Below are positions 44,850 through 55,251 of a stretch of 64,000 nt of DNA, one piece after another. The notes beneath the pieces are model-generated. The model had not been told where the DNA came from and searched no databases. It saw nothing but the letters and a program-made list of their open reading frames with translations. The first letter of the stretch is position 1, and each line of letters begins with the position of its first letter. The stretch comes from Ancylobacter sp. TS-1. Its GTDB lineage: Bacteria; Pseudomonadota; Alphaproteobacteria; Rhizobiales; Xanthobacteraceae. The translations under genes and the position numbers were made by a program. The stretch covers positions 2,778,001-2,842,000 of the forward strand of contig NZ_CP045144.1 in assembly GCF_009223885.1 (NCBI RefSeq), written 5' to 3'.

Positions 44850-47800
44850 ATGACGAGCCGCAACAGCGATGGTCGCAACGACAACGGGGCTGCCGGGGAC
44901 ACGGCGGCCGAGGGCGCCGCGCACGATTATTCGTCGACCCTGTTCCTGCCGCAGACCGAGTTCCCCATGCGCGCGGGCCTGCCGCAGCGCGAGCCGGAGC
45001 TGCTGGCGCGCTGGGAGCGCATCGACCTCTACGGCCAGCAGCGCAAGGCCGGTGCCGGGCGCCCGCGCTTCGTGCTGCATGACGGCCCGCCCTATGCCAA
45101 TGGCAACATCCATATCGGCCATGCGCTCAACAAGATCCTGAAGGACGTGGTGGTGCGCTCGCAAGGCGCTCTAGGCCACGATTCCAACTATGTGCCGGGC
45201 TGGGACTGCCACGGCCTGCCGATCGAGTGGAAGATCGAGGAGCAGTACCGCGCCAAGGGCAAGAACAAGGACGAGGTGCCGGTCGTCGAATTCCGCCAGG
45301 AATGCCGGACCTTCGCGGAGGGCTGGGTCGACGTGCAGCGCGCCGAGTTCAAGCGGCTCGGCGTCGAGGGCGACTGGTCGCATCCCTATCTGACGATGAG
45401 CTTCGACGCGGAAGCGCAGATCGCCCGCGAGATCATCAAGTTCGCCTCGAACGGCCTGCTCTATCGTGGCTCCAAGCCGGTGATGTGGTCGGTGGTCGAG
45501 CGCACCGCGCTCGCCGAGGCCGAGGTCGAGTATCACGACCACCAGTCGACCACGATCTATGTGAAGTTCCCCGTCACCGGCTACCGCAAGAGCGCGGCCA
45601 CCGCCGGCGGGCTGCCCAAGGGGCTGGAGCCGGCCGACGAGGCCGCCGACATCCACCTGTTCCCCTCCTATGAGGGCGCCTCCATCGTCATCTGGACGAC
45701 CACGCCCTGGACCATCCCCGGCAACCGCGCCATCGCCTTCTCGCCGGACGTGACCTATGCGGTCTACGAGGTGACGCAGGCCCCCCACGACAACTGGGCG
45801 AAGGTCGGCGAGCACTTCATCATCGCCGACAAGCTGGCCGAGGAGGTCTTCAAGGCCGCCCGCGTCACGGCTTACGAGCGCCACAAGGAGGTGGATCCGA
45901 CGCACCTTGTCTGCGCGCACCCGCTGGCCGGCGCCGAGGGCGCCAAGGGCTATTACGACTTCCCCGTGCCCGTGGTGGCCGGCGACTTCGTGACCGACGA
46001 CACCGGCACCGGCTTCGTGCACATGGCGCCGGGCCACGGCGCCGACGACTTCAACCTGTTCATCGCCGAGAAGCTCGGCGAGGTGCCGCACACGGTCGGC
46101 CCGGACGGGCGCTATTACGACCATGTGCCGCTCTTCGCCGGCGCCCGCGTCATGGACGACAAGGGCAAGGATGGCGACGCCAACGACGTGGTGATCAAGG
46201 CGCTTCAGGCCGCCGACAGGATCATCGCGCGCGGCCGGCTGAAGCATCAGTACCCGCATAGCTGGCGCTCCAAGGCGCCGGTCATCTTCCGCAACACGCC
46301 GCAATGGTTCATCGCGATGGACAAGGACATTGCGGCGGGCGACGGCTCGGCGACGAAGGGTGACACGCTGCGCGCCCGCGCGCTCGGGGGCATCGCCGGG
46401 GTGCAGTGGGTGCCGGCCTCGGGCCAGAACCGCATCAACGGCATGATCGAGAACCGGCCGGACTGGGTGGTCTCGCGCCAGCGCGCCTGGGGCGTGCCGA
46501 TCGCCGTCTTCGTGCGCGACACCGGCGACGGCAATGTCGAGATCCTGCGCGACGAGGCGGTCAATGCGCGCATCGCCGCCGCCTTCGAGGCCGAGGGCGC
46601 CGACGCCTGGTACAAGGAGGGCGCGAGCGCCCGCTTCCTCGGCAACGATTACGACCCGGCCGAGTGGCGCAAGATCGACGACATTCTCGACGTCTGGTTC
46701 GATTCGGGCTCCACCCATGCCTTCACGCTGGAGGTGCGCGAGGACCTGAAGGCCAACCGCGCCTTTTCCGGCGGGCCGGACCGGGTGATGTATCTGGAAG
46801 GCTCGGACCAGCACCGCGGCTGGTTCCACTCCTCGCTGCTGGAGAGCTGCGGCACCCGTGGGCGCCCGCCCTATGACGTGGTGCTGACCCACGGCTTCGT
46901 GCTCGACGAGCAGGGCCGCAAGATGTCGAAGTCGATCGGCAACGTGGTGGCCCCGCAGGAGGTCATCAAGTCGTCCGGCGCCGACATTCTGCGCCTGTGG
47001 GTGTGCGCCTCCGACTATTCCGACGATCTGCGCATCGGGCCGGAAATCCTCAAGACCACGGTCGAGACCTATCGCAAGCTGCGCAACACGCTGCGCTGGC
47101 TGCTGGGCAGCCTGCACCATTACCGCGAGGCCGAGCGCATCGCCTTCGCCGACATGCCGGCGCTGGAGCGCATGGTGCTGCACCGCCTCGCCGAACTCGA
47201 CGTGACCGTGCGCCAGGCCTATGCCGGCTTCGACTTCAAGCGGGTGAACGCGGCGCTGACCGCCTTCATGACCAGCGAGCTGTCGGCCTTCTATTTCGAC
47301 GTGCGCAAGGACGCGCTGTACTGCGACCCGATCTCCTCGGTGACGCGCCGGGCCTGCCTGACCGTGCTCGACGAGGTGTTCGCGCGCCTCGTCGTGTGGC
47401 TGGCGCCGATCCTGCCCTTCACGGCGGAGGAGACCTGGCTCGCCCGCTTTCCCTCCGAGACCGGCTCGGTGCATCTCGCCACCTTCCCCGACACGCCGGC
47501 GAAGTGGCGCGACGAGACGCTGGCCGACGAGTGGCGCAAGATCCGGCAGGTACGGCGCGTGGTGCTCGGCGCGCTGGAGGTGGAGCGCGCCGCCAAGCGC
47601 ATCGGCTCCAGCCTCGAAGCGGCGCCGGTGATCCATGTGAGCGACCCGAACCTGTTCGCGGCGGTGAGCGCGGTGGATCTGGCCGAGGTCTGCATCACCT
47701 CCGACGCCCATCTGATGCCGGACGAGGGCCCGGCGGGCGCCTTCCGCCTTCCCGATGTGCCGGGTGTCGCGGTGGTGCCGGCGCGCGCCGCCGGCGAGAA

Positions 47801-47921
47801 ATGCGCCCGCTCGTGGAAGATCTCGCCGCTGGTCGGCACCGATCCGGAATATCCTGATGTGACCCCGCGCGACGCGAGGGCGCTGCGCGAACTCGCCGCC
47901 GCCCGCCGGGCGGCCGAGTGA
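44850..47921 (+). CDS. ileS: Isoleucyl-tRNA synthetase
   Basis: 1023 residues; class I synthetase charging tRNA-Ile. HIGH-type motif [14 protein letters not shown] near residue 90, [11 protein letters not shown], an editing domain ([14 protein letters not shown], then PGHGADDF), [15 protein letters not shown] and the KMSKS loop [10 protein letters not shown] near 690. The tail has EKCARSW, keeping one Cys where E. coli IleS has a Cys pair and lacking the second pair, so the C-terminal zinc site is not obvious. AAGGAG six bases before the ATG at 44850 sets the start over an adjacent GTG. Confidence 0.97.
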   Translation: MTSRNSDGRNDNGAAGDTAAEGAAHDYSSTLFLPQTEFPMRAGLPQREPELLARWERIDLYGQQRKAGAGRPRFVLHDGPPYANGNIHIGHALNKILKDVVVRSQGALGHDSNYVPGWDCHGLPIEWKIEEQYRAKGKNKDEVPVVEFRQECRTFAEGWVDVQRAEFKRLGVEGDWSHPYLTMSFDAEAQIAREIIKFASNGLLYRGSKPVMWSVVERTALAEAEVEYHDHQSTTIYVKFPVTGYRKSAATAGGLPKGLEPADEAADIHLFPSYEGASIVIWTTTPWTIPGNRAIAFSPDVTYAVYEVTQAPHDNWAKVGEHFIIADKLAEEVFKAARVTAYERHKEVDPTHLVCAHPLAGAEGAKGYYDFPVPVVAGDFVTDDTGTGFVHMAPGHGADDFNLFIAEKLGEVPHTVGPDGRYYDHVPLFAGARVMDDKGKDGDANDVVIKALQAADRIIARGRLKHQYPHSWRSKAPVIFRNTPQWFIAMDKDIAAGDGSATKGDTLRARALGGIAGVQWVPASGQNRINGMIENRPDWVVSRQRAWGVPIAVFVRDTGDGNVEILRDEAVNARIAAAFEAEGADAWYKEGASARFLGNDYDPAEWRKIDDILDVWFDSGSTHAFTLEVREDLKANRAFSGGPDRVMYLEGSDQHRGWFHSSLLESCGTRGRPPYDVVLTHGFVLDEQGRKMSKSIGNVVAPQEVIKSSGADILRLWVCASDYSDDLRIGPEILKTTVETYRKLRNTLRWLLGSLHHYREAERIAFADMPALERMVLHRLAELDVTVRQAYAGFDFKRVNAALTAFMTSELSAFYFDVRKDALYCDPISSVTRRACLTVLDEVFARLVVWLAPILPFTAEETWLARFPSETGSVHLATFPDTPAKWRDETLADEWRKIRQVRRVVLGALEVERAAKRIGSSLEAAPVIHVSDPNLFAAVSAVDLAEVCITSDAHLMPDEGPAGAFRLPDVPGVAVVPARAAGEKCARSWKISPLVGTDPEYPDVTPRDARALRELAAARRAAE

Positions 47922-47952
47922 GCTGCGACGGATGCGATCATCCGATCCCACC

Positions 47953-48045
47953 GTCATCCCGGAACGGCTGCGAGGCCGTCTCCGGGAGCGTGCGCCTTTT
48001 CTCCACGCGATCCCGGATCGGTCCGGCGGACCGTCCGGGATGACG
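47953..48045. repeat. Intergenic ATCCCGGA...TCCGGGAT hairpins, copy D
   Basis: Two hairpins in tandem between ileS and lspA: a diverged one starting CATCCCGGAACGGCTGCGAG at 47953 and the canonical ATCCCGGATCGGTCCGGCGG ACCGTCCGGGAT at 48010-48041, followed by GACGG. Confidence 0.8.
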
Positions 48046-48062
48046 GCTTGCGAAGGGGTGTC

Positions 48063-48551
48063 ATGAAGATCCGCCTTTACGGCCCGCTCACCCTTTACGG
48101 CGGACTGTTCGCGCTTGCCGCGCTCGTCATTGACCAGGGCTCCAAGCTCGCCGTGCTGCATGGCGTCGATTTCGGCGACAGCGGCATGGTGACGGTGCTG
48201 CCCTTCCTCGATCTCGTGCGGATCTGGAACACCGGCATCAGCTACGGCCTGTTCTCGCAGGGGCTCGACGGCTGGTGGCTGCTGGGCGGCTTCAAGCTGG
48301 TGGCGGCGGCGTTCTTCTGGCTCTGGCTCGCCCGTGTCGACCGGCGCATCGAGGCGGTCGCACTGGGCCTGCTGATCGGCGGGGCGCTGGGCAACGCGGT
48401 CGACCGCCTCGCCTATGGCGCGGTGTTCGACTTCGTGTCGCTGCACGCCTTCGGCTTCTACTGGTACGTGTTCAACCTGTCCGACGTCGCCATTGTTGCC
48501 GGGGTGGGCCTGCTTTTGTATGATTCATTTTTGGGCGGCGCCGCAAAATAG
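48063..48551 (+). CDS. lspA: Lipoprotein signal peptidase
   Basis: 162 residues with four membrane helices; removes signal peptides from prolipoproteins in the inner membrane. The catalytic aspartates are D123 (GAVFDFV) and D141 (FNLSDVAIV); the conserved NTG in RIWNTGISYG and GNAVDRL are present. AAGGGG lies just before the ATG at 48063. The lipoprotein at 52603 is a likely nearby substrate. Confidence 0.96.
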   Translation: MKIRLYGPLTLYGGLFALAALVIDQGSKLAVLHGVDFGDSGMVTVLPFLDLVRIWNTGISYGLFSQGLDGWWLLGGFKLVAAAFFWLWLARVDRRIEAVALGLLIGGALGNAVDRLAYGAVFDFVSLHAFGFYWYVFNLSDVAIVAGVGLLLYDSFLGGAAK

Positions 48552-48648
48552 CCGCCCTGAAATGAGATCGGAGCTTCCGCCCGCTTGAGCGGAGCCCGTC
48601 GGAGTGGCGTTTCGCCGCCCGCAGGGCCGTTCCGCAGGAGACGACCGG

Positions 48649-49302
48649 ATGATGAGAACACCTCTCCCGACCCGCGCCGCGATCCTCGCCGGCGCCGCGC
48701 TGTGCAGTGTCGCCCTCGCCATCGGGCCGGCCTCGGCGCAGGAAGACGTCAACCTGACCGGCCAGATCCTTACCGGCCTCGGTCTGGTGGCCCCGCCGCC
48801 GCCGGAGATCGACTATCGCGAGCGCGCCCCGCTGGTGGTGCCCCCGACCGGCGACGTGCTGCCGCCGCCGCGCGACGCCTCCTCCATCTCGCAGAACCCG
48901 GCCTGGCCAAAGGACCACGACGCGGTTGCCCGCGAGAAGGCGGCCGCGACCCAGGTGGTCGACATGCGTACCCTGAAGGACAAGGCCTCGCGCACCCTCA
49001 CCCCGGCCGAGCTGGAGCGTGGCGCGAAGGGCGGCGGCTATAACCCCGGCGCCCGCACCAGCGAGCGCAAGAACGACGACAACCGCCTGTCCCTCAACCA
49101 GCTCGAGTTCTTCGGCTGGGGCAACAAGAAGGACACGGGGTTGAAGTTCGAGGGCGAGCCGGAGCGCGAGGCGCTGATCCAGCCGCCGCCGGGCTACCAG
49201 ACCCCCGCCCCGAATGCCGCCTATGGCGTGGTGGCGGACCGGGCCGAGGAGAAGGAGTGGCAGCTCCGGAGCTGGTTCGACCGGACGCAGTCGAACAAGT
49301 GA
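48649..49302 (+). CDS. Exported protein of unknown function downstream of lspA
   Basis: 217 residues. A signal peptide (TRAAILAGAALCSVALAIGPASAQ) should be cleaved after ASAQ. The rest is polar, with Pro-rich patches (APPPPEIDYRERAPLVVPPT) and no membrane segment. I recall similar short secreted proteins between lspA and M16 peptidase genes in Hyphomicrobiales, but the function is unknown to me. AGGAG is eight bases upstream. Confidence 0.75.
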   Translation: MMRTPLPTRAAILAGAALCSVALAIGPASAQEDVNLTGQILTGLGLVAPPPPEIDYRERAPLVVPPTGDVLPPPRDASSISQNPAWPKDHDAVAREKAAATQVVDMRTLKDKASRTLTPAELERGAKGGGYNPGARTSERKNDDNRLSLNQLEFFGWGNKKDTGLKFEGEPEREALIQPPPGYQTPAPNAAYGVVADRAEEKEWQLRSWFDRTQSNK

Positions 49303-49586
49303 GCCTGCGCTGCCGGGCTCTCTGTCCCGGCGCACCGGCCTGACGTGCCATCCGGGTACGGCCTTGCCGGCGTTCTGCCGGCGGCTCGGAGTGCGGCTTA
49401 ACGTCCTGTAATGTCTCACTTCGCGGTGATAGGGCCTCGCCGCGCTTCGCATCTGGCCCGCCGCATCGTTACAGTACGCCCGTATGTTCCGCCCGCGCCG
49501 TCCGATCCCGGCGACGCGTAATCGACGCCCCGGCCCCGCACTCCCGGGCGGACGCCGAAACGGATGCCGCTGTGACTGGAAGATTC

Positions 49587-50981
49587 ATGCCCGCTCTGAT
49601 GCTTATTGCCGGTACCGCCGCCGGTGCCGCCGGTCTTGCCACCGCGGTCGCGCCCTCGCGGGCCGAGGCCACCGAGGTCGCCGAGTTCACGCTCGACAAC
49701 GGCATGCAGGTCGTGGTCGTGCCCGACCACCGCGCCCCTGTCGTCACGCACATGGTGTGGTACCGCGTCGGCTCGGCCGACGAGCAGGCGGGCAAGTCCG
49801 GCATCGCCCATTTCCTCGAACACCTGATGTTCAAGGGCACCGCCACGCACCCGGCGGGCGAGTTCTCGCAGGTCGTGGCCAAGCTCGGCGGCCAGGAGAA
49901 CGCCTTCACCTCGCAGGACTACACCGCCTATTTCCAGCGCGTGGCCAAGCAGAACCTCGCCACCGTGATGGGCTTCGAGGCCGACCGCATGACCGGGCTG
50001 GTGCTCACCGACGAGGTGGTGCTGCCCGAGCGCGACGTGGTGCTGGAAGAGCGCCGCATGCGCACCGACAACGACCCCGCCGCGCAGCTCTCCGAGGCGG
50101 CGCAGGCGGCGATGTATGTCAACCATCCCTACGGCCACCCGATCATCGGCTGGGAAGACGAGATCAAGCAGCTCAACCGCGAGGACGCGCTGGCCTTCTA
50201 CCGCCGCTTCTACACGCCGAACAACGCGATCCTCGTGGTCGCCGGCGATGTCGAGCCGGAGGAGGTGAGGAAGCTGGCGCAGGAGACCTACGGCAAGGTG
50301 AAGCCGCGCGCCGAGACCGCCGCGCGCGTGCGCCCCGCCGAACCCGCGCCCCGCGCCGAGCGCCGCCTCGTGCTGGCGGATGCCCGCGTCGGCCAGCCGA
50401 GCCTGTCGCGCAGCTATCTCGTGCCCTCCTACCGCACCGACCCGAAGGAGAGCGTCGCGCTCGACGTGCTCGCCCAGGTTCTCGGCGGCGGCTCGACCTC
50501 GCGGCTCTACCGCACGCTGGTCGCCCAGAAGGGCGTCGCCGCCAGCGCCGGCGCCTGGTACCAGTCGACCGCGCTCGACGACACCCGCTTCGGCATCTCG
50601 GTGACGCCGCGCCCGCAGGTGACGATGGAGGCGCTGGAGGCCGCGCTCGACGAGGTTCTCGCCGACTTCGCCGCCAACGGCCCGGAGCCGGCCGATCTTG
50701 AGCGCGCCAAGACCCGTCTGGTCGCCGAGGCGATCTACGCCCAGGACAATCAGGCGACGCTGGCCCGCATCTACGGCGCCGCCCTCGCCACCGGCTCGAC
50801 CGCCGAGGACGTGCGAATCTGGCCCGACCTCGTGAAGAAGGTCACCGCCGACGAGGTGCGCGAGGCCGCCCGCCGCTGGCTCGTGCCGGCGCGCGCCGTC
50901 ACCAGCCAACTTCTCCCGGCCAAGCCGGTTCCGGCCGCGGCCGCACCGGACGCCACCACGCGCCCGGAGGACCGCTCGTGA
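49587..50981 (+). CDS. M16-family zinc metallopeptidase, catalytic subunit
   Basis: 464 residues; secreted or periplasmic pitrilysin-like peptidase. A signal peptide (MPALMLIAGTAAGAAGLATA) precedes the M16 N-domain with the inverted zinc motif in IAHFLEHLMFKG (HxxEH), a downstream glutamate in the ERRMRTDNDP region, and a C-domain (VLGGGSTSRLYRTLV). The ATG at 49587 has GGAAG close upstream; a GTG at 49572 is an alternative. It overlaps the next M16 gene by four bases, the usual pairing of an active and an inactive chain. Confidence 0.92.
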   Translation: MPALMLIAGTAAGAAGLATAVAPSRAEATEVAEFTLDNGMQVVVVPDHRAPVVTHMVWYRVGSADEQAGKSGIAHFLEHLMFKGTATHPAGEFSQVVAKLGGQENAFTSQDYTAYFQRVAKQNLATVMGFEADRMTGLVLTDEVVLPERDVVLEERRMRTDNDPAAQLSEAAQAAMYVNHPYGHPIIGWEDEIKQLNREDALAFYRRFYTPNNAILVVAGDVEPEEVRKLAQETYGKVKPRAETAARVRPAEPAPRAERRLVLADARVGQPSLSRSYLVPSYRTDPKESVALDVLAQVLGGGSTSRLYRTLVAQKGVAASAGAWYQSTALDDTRFGISVTPRPQVTMEALEAALDEVLADFAANGPEPADLERAKTRLVAEAIYAQDNQATLARIYGAALATGSTAEDVRIWPDLVKKVTADEVREAARRWLVPARAVTSQLLPAKPVPAAAAPDATTRPEDRS

Positions 50982-52405
50982 GCGGCGGACCGCGCTTGAA
51001 GCGGCCGTCCGGCCCGTCCCGCCCTCTTCTTTCCCTCGTCGCCCGACCTTTTGCCGCCCGTCCTCTTGCTCTCCGTCCTCTTGCCGTTCTGGCCACGCTC
51101 ATGACCCTCGCCCTCGCGCCGACCTCACCCGCCCAGTCCGAGACCACGCGCATCCAGCGCGTCGTCAGCCCCGGCGGTATCGAGGCGTGGCTGGTCCACG
51201 ACACCACCCTGCCGCTGGTGGCGATGGAGGTCGCCTTCCTTGGCGGCGCGGCGCAGGACCCCGCCGACCGGCCGGGCGTCGCCAGCCTCACCTCGTCGCT
51301 GCTGGACGAGGGCGCCGGCGCTCTCGACGCCACCGCCTTCCAGGACCGGCTGGCCGAGAAGGCGATCGAGCTGCGCTTCGACGCCTCGCGCGACATGGTG
51401 GGCGGCTCGCTGCGCACGCTGTCGGAGAATGTCGACGACGCGTTCGAGCTGATGCGCCTGTCCGTCACCGAGCCGCGCTTCGACGACGAGGCGGTCGAGC
51501 GCATCCGCCAGGCCCAGCTCGCCGCGCTGCGGCGCCGGCAGAACGACCCGTCCTCGCTCGCCAGCCTCAACTGGTCGGCCCGCGCCTTTCCGGGCCATCC
51601 CTATGGCCGCCCGGTCTCCGGCACGCTGGAGAGCGTCGCCGCCATCACCCGCGACGATCTGAAGAGCTTCGTCGGGCGCAATCTGGCGCGCGATAACCTC
51701 AAGATCGCGGTGGTCGGCGACATCACCGCCGACAAGCTCGGCGCGGCGCTCGACGCCATGTTCGGCGCGCTGCCGGCGAAGGCCCAGCTCACCCCGGTTC
51801 CCGATGTGGTGCCGCAGGGCCTCGGCAGCGAGGTCGTGCAGCAGATTGACGTGCCGCAGACCTCGATGGTGTTCGGCGGCATCGGCCTCAAGCGCGACGA
51901 CAAGGACTTCATCCCGGCCTTCGTGCTCAACCACATGCTCGGCGGCTCGGCCTTCTCCTCGCGCCTGTTCAAGGAAGTGCGCGAGAAGCGCGGCCTCGCC
52001 TATTCGGTCTACAGCCACCTCGCCCCGCTCGACCATGCGGCGCTGATCCTTGGCGGCACCGCGACCAAGAACGACCGCGCCGCCGAATCCATTGAGCTGA
52101 TCCGCGCCGAATATGCCCGCCTGCTGACGCAGGGGCCGAGCGAGGAGGAACTGGCGGACGCCAAGAGCTACCTGATCGGCTCCTTCGCGCTGCGCTTCGA
52201 CAGCTCGGCCAAGGTTGCCTCGCAGCTCCTGCAGATCCAGATCGACAATCTCGGCATCGACTATATCGACGTGCGCAACGATCTGGTGGCGGCGGTGACG
52301 CTGGAGGACATCAGGCGCGTGGCCGCGCGGCTGAACGAGCACCCGGCCCTGTTGTTCAGCCTGGTCGGCAAGCCGACCGGACTTTCCGCCGGCAATGGCG
52401 GCTGA
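50978..52405 (+). CDS. M16-family peptidase-like protein lacking the zinc motif
   Basis: 475 residues starting at a GTG that overlaps the previous stop (GTGA). An N-terminal signal-like segment (LAVLATLMTLALAPTSPAQS) is followed by two M16-type halves. At the position of HxxEH the sequence reads SLTSSLLDEGAGA, so zinc cannot bind, while the R/Y region EVREKRGLAYSVYSHL of the C-domain is conserved. This is the non-catalytic beta-type partner that completes the closed chamber with the active chain. Confidence 0.92.
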   Translation: MSGGPRLKRPSGPSRPLLSLVARPFAARPLALRPLAVLATLMTLALAPTSPAQSETTRIQRVVSPGGIEAWLVHDTTLPLVAMEVAFLGGAAQDPADRPGVASLTSSLLDEGAGALDATAFQDRLAEKAIELRFDASRDMVGGSLRTLSENVDDAFELMRLSVTEPRFDDEAVERIRQAQLAALRRRQNDPSSLASLNWSARAFPGHPYGRPVSGTLESVAAITRDDLKSFVGRNLARDNLKIAVVGDITADKLGAALDAMFGALPAKAQLTPVPDVVPQGLGSEVVQQIDVPQTSMVFGGIGLKRDDKDFIPAFVLNHMLGGSAFSSRLFKEVREKRGLAYSVYSHLAPLDHAALILGGTATKNDRAAESIELIRAEYARLLTQGPSEEELADAKSYLIGSFALRFDSSAKVASQLLQIQIDNLGIDYIDVRNDLVAAVTLEDIRRVAARLNEHPALLFSLVGKPTGLSAGNGG

Positions 52406-52602
52406 AGGCCGGGCCTTCCGGCGGGGCGTCGCGGGCGATCGCAACGCCCCATGTTCCCTGTTGCCGATCGCCTGCTATAAGAGCGTCCTGGAATTTTACG
52501 GGAATTTCACTGCCAGAGGGCAATCTGGCGGTGAAAACTGGCTCGCCGGCGCATGGGGATGGGCGCGGCGGCGCATCCAGCCGCGGGCTCGGGAGTTGCG
52601 TA

Positions 52603-53613
52603 ATGGGTATCGGGGACGTGTGGAACGGGACTGAAAGCCATGCCGGGCGGCGCCAGCGGAGGCGCGCTCTTGCCGTCGTTCCGGCGCTCGCCCTGCTGCT
52701 GGCCGGCTGCGCCGGCGCCGGTGTCGACGGCGGCAACGGCAATGAGGGCCCGATGGGCACGGGCAATGCCGGCGGCCAGGGCATCTTCGGCTCCTCGATG
52801 GAAACCACCACGGTGGCTGCGGGGACCGGCGGTTCGGCCACCGACGGCCCGAATGCCGGCCCGGCCGCCAGCGAGTTCACCTGCCCGCCGATCCAGGTGC
52901 GCGGCGGGGCGGCGGCGTGGCAGGTGACGGACCCGAAGGACGGGCGCGTGCGCTACCAGGCGACGCTCGGCCAGTTCTCCCGCGAGTGCCACTTCACCTC
53001 GCCCGACATGACCATGCGCATCGGCATCCAGGGCCGCGTGCTGCTGGGGCCGAGCGGCGGCCCGGGCAAGCTGACGGTGCCGATCCGCCTCGCCGTGGTC
53101 GAGGAGGGGCCGGCCCCGAAATCGGTTTGGACCAAGTTCTACGCCGTGCCGGTGGAAGTCGGCTCCGGGGTGATGCAGGTCGATTTCGGCCTCGTCGCCG
53201 ACGACGTGACCTTCCCGCGCCCGACCCCGCAGGCCACCGAGCGCTACATCGTCTATGTCGGCTTCGATCCGCAGGGCGCCGAGGAGAAGCCGCAGCGCCA
53301 GCAGAAGCCGCCCGCGCAGGCCCGCCCGCGCCCGCAGGCAACCCAGCCGGCTCCGCAGGCGACCCAGCAGCAGGCGCCGAAGCCCCGCCAGACCCAGACG
53401 GCGGCCCCCGCGCCCGCCGCTGCGACGCCGGCCCCGCGCGCGGCCACGGCCGCCCCCACTCCGGCCGTGCAGGCGGCCCCCGCGACGCCCGCCCCGACGG
53501 CGCCCGCCGCCGCGCCCTCGGTGGTGCGCAGCCAGCCGGTGCCGGCGCCGGACGATGGCCAGACGCAGTGGATCGGCGCGCCGGCGCCCACGACGGGCAC
53601 CTTCTCGCAATAG
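52603..53613 (+). CDS. Lipoprotein with a Pro/Ala-rich C-terminus
   Basis: 336 residues. The lipobox LALLLAGCAGAG puts the acylated Cys near residue 36. A Gly-rich linker leads to a folded region (about 90-225; FTCPPIQVRGGAAAWQV, FSRECHFTSPDM) with two cysteines, then a long Pro/Ala/Gln tail of about 110 residues that could span peptidoglycan. The family is unknown to me by name. GGGAG is seven bases before the ATG at 52603. It is alone between the M16 pair and a convergent gene. Confidence 0.8.
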   Translation: MGIGDVWNGTESHAGRRQRRRALAVVPALALLLAGCAGAGVDGGNGNEGPMGTGNAGGQGIFGSSMETTTVAAGTGGSATDGPNAGPAASEFTCPPIQVRGGAAAWQVTDPKDGRVRYQATLGQFSRECHFTSPDMTMRIGIQGRVLLGPSGGPGKLTVPIRLAVVEEGPAPKSVWTKFYAVPVEVGSGVMQVDFGLVADDVTFPRPTPQATERYIVYVGFDPQGAEEKPQRQQKPPAQARPRPQATQPAPQATQQQAPKPRQTQTAAPAPAAATPAPRAATAAPTPAVQAAPATPAPTAPAAAPSVVRSQPVPAPDDGQTQWIGAPAPTTGTFSQ

Positions 53614-53653
53614 CGCGATCGCCCCTGAGCCGCGGAGGCGCCGGCGCGGCGCC

Positions 53654-54979
53654 TCACGCCTCGTCGAAATGGCCCCGGCGGATGCGCCGCACCACGGCCC
53701 AGATGGTCAGCGCCACCACCGGCACGGCGAGCGCCGTGGTGACGCCGACATCGTAATGCACCCCGGCCGCCTCGGCCTTGGCGTGCAGCCCTTCCAGCGC
53801 ATAGTGCAGCAGGCTGATCACGTAATAGGAGATCGCCGCGACCGAGAGGCCCTCGACGGTCTGCTGGAGGCGCAGCTGCATGCGCGCGCGGGCGTTCATG
53901 CTGCTGAGCAGGTCGCGGTTCTGCTGCTCCAGCTCGACGTCGACCCGGGTGCGCAGAAGGTTGGCGGCGCTGGTGAGCTTGACCGAGAGATTGGCCTGGC
54001 GCTGCTCGATGGCCTGGCAGGTCCGCATGGCCGGCTGAAGCCGGCGCAGCAGGAACTGCTGCCATGTCGGGTAGCCGGAGATCGGCCGCTCGCCGATGGT
54101 CCGCAGGCGCGCCGAGACGATCTCTTCATAGGCGCGCGTCGCGCCGAAGCGGAACAGCGAGGCGGCAGCGTCGGCCTCCAGCTGCGCGGCGAGGGCGGTC
54201 AGCGCGTCCAGCAGCCGGTTGTTGGCGGCCAGCCCCTCGGTCTCGCGCATCTGCTCGGTGAGCGAGGACAGCTCGGTCTCGCTATGGGCGACGGTCGGCG
54301 CGAGGCGCTGGGCTTCCGGCAGGCCGAGCAGGGCGAGGGTGCGGTAGGTCTCGACTTCCAGCACCCGCTGCACCAGCGCGCCGGCGGCGTCCGGCGTCAT
54401 GCCGCGGTCGCGCACCAGGATACGCACGAAGCCGGAAGGGTCCGGCTGGAAGTCGGTGGCGATCTCGGCGAAGCCGTCCTCGACATCCGAGCGGGCGAGG
54501 CTGGTGCGGTCGAACAGCCGGTCGAGCGGCAGCGCGTCGGCGGTGTCGGTGACGAGGTGCAGGTCGGCGGCGACCAGCAGGGGCCCCGGCTGCGGCACCT
54601 GGCCCAATATGTCGGCGAGGCTGGCGGAGGACGGTTGGAACGGCAGGCCGCCCTCCACCACGTCCTCGGCCGGCAGTTCCCAGGTATAGGTGGTGAATTC
54701 GGCGTGGCGCTCCCAGCGCAGCACGGCGCCGCCGAAGGCGACCCGGTGCTGCTTGGCGTCGCGCGCGGGCTCGGGCTGGCCGCGCGCCGCGCACAGGGCG
54801 GCGAAGGCGGCGCGGTCGGCCAGCGCCTGTCCGCGATCGACGAGGAAGGCGACGTGCAGGATGCGCGCGGGCGTCGACACCGCCACGAAGGGGCGCGCGT
54901 GCAGCTCGGCGAGGACCGGCGCCCGCAGCGGATGGTCGTAGAAGGCCCTCCCGGGCTGGGCGCTCTGTTTGCCAGTCAC
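53654..54979 (-). CDS. DUF3422-family membrane protein
   Basis: 441 residues. The start RAFYDHPLRAPVLAELHARP and the central WELPAEDVVEGG region match DUF3422. A long helical, coiled-coil-prone stretch (about 270-380; QQNRDLLSSMNARARMQLRL) is followed by two C-terminal membrane helices (VAAISYYVISLLHYALEGL and TTALAVPVVALTIWAVV), so the bulk is cytoplasmic. The function is unknown. Confidence 0.87.
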   Translation of the reverse strand: MTGKQSAQPGRAFYDHPLRAPVLAELHARPFVAVSTPARILHVAFLVDRGQALADRAAFAALCAARGQPEPARDAKQHRVAFGGAVLRWERHAEFTTYTWELPAEDVVEGGLPFQPSSASLADILGQVPQPGPLLVAADLHLVTDTADALPLDRLFDRTSLARSDVEDGFAEIATDFQPDPSGFVRILVRDRGMTPDAAGALVQRVLEVETYRTLALLGLPEAQRLAPTVAHSETELSSLTEQMRETEGLAANNRLLDALTALAAQLEADAAASLFRFGATRAYEEIVSARLRTIGERPISGYPTWQQFLLRRLQPAMRTCQAIEQRQANLSVKLTSAANLLRTRVDVELEQQNRDLLSSMNARARMQLRLQQTVEGLSVAAISYYVISLLHYALEGLHAKAEAAGVHYDVGVTTALAVPVVALTIWAVVRRIRRGHFDEA

Positions 54980-55251
54980 AGGTCTTCTCCCTCAGCGCCG
55001 CCCGGCCGAAACCTGCCGCGGCGACGGAACTCCGCGCGGCCGAGTCGGTTGCATGATGGCGGTGCGCTGGCAAGACCCTGGTGCCAAGGTGCCGTTTCGG
55101 GCCAGGCGGGCTGCAACCGGGTCGGAAAGATGACAGCCGAGTGTTGCCCCTGAGCATCAGCGGGCCGACAAAGCTGGAACGATTTAGAATCTGTTTGCAA
55201 GGGTCGAGGGCCCAGAGCATGAAGTTAGATGGTCATTTCGGGGTTTGTGAC

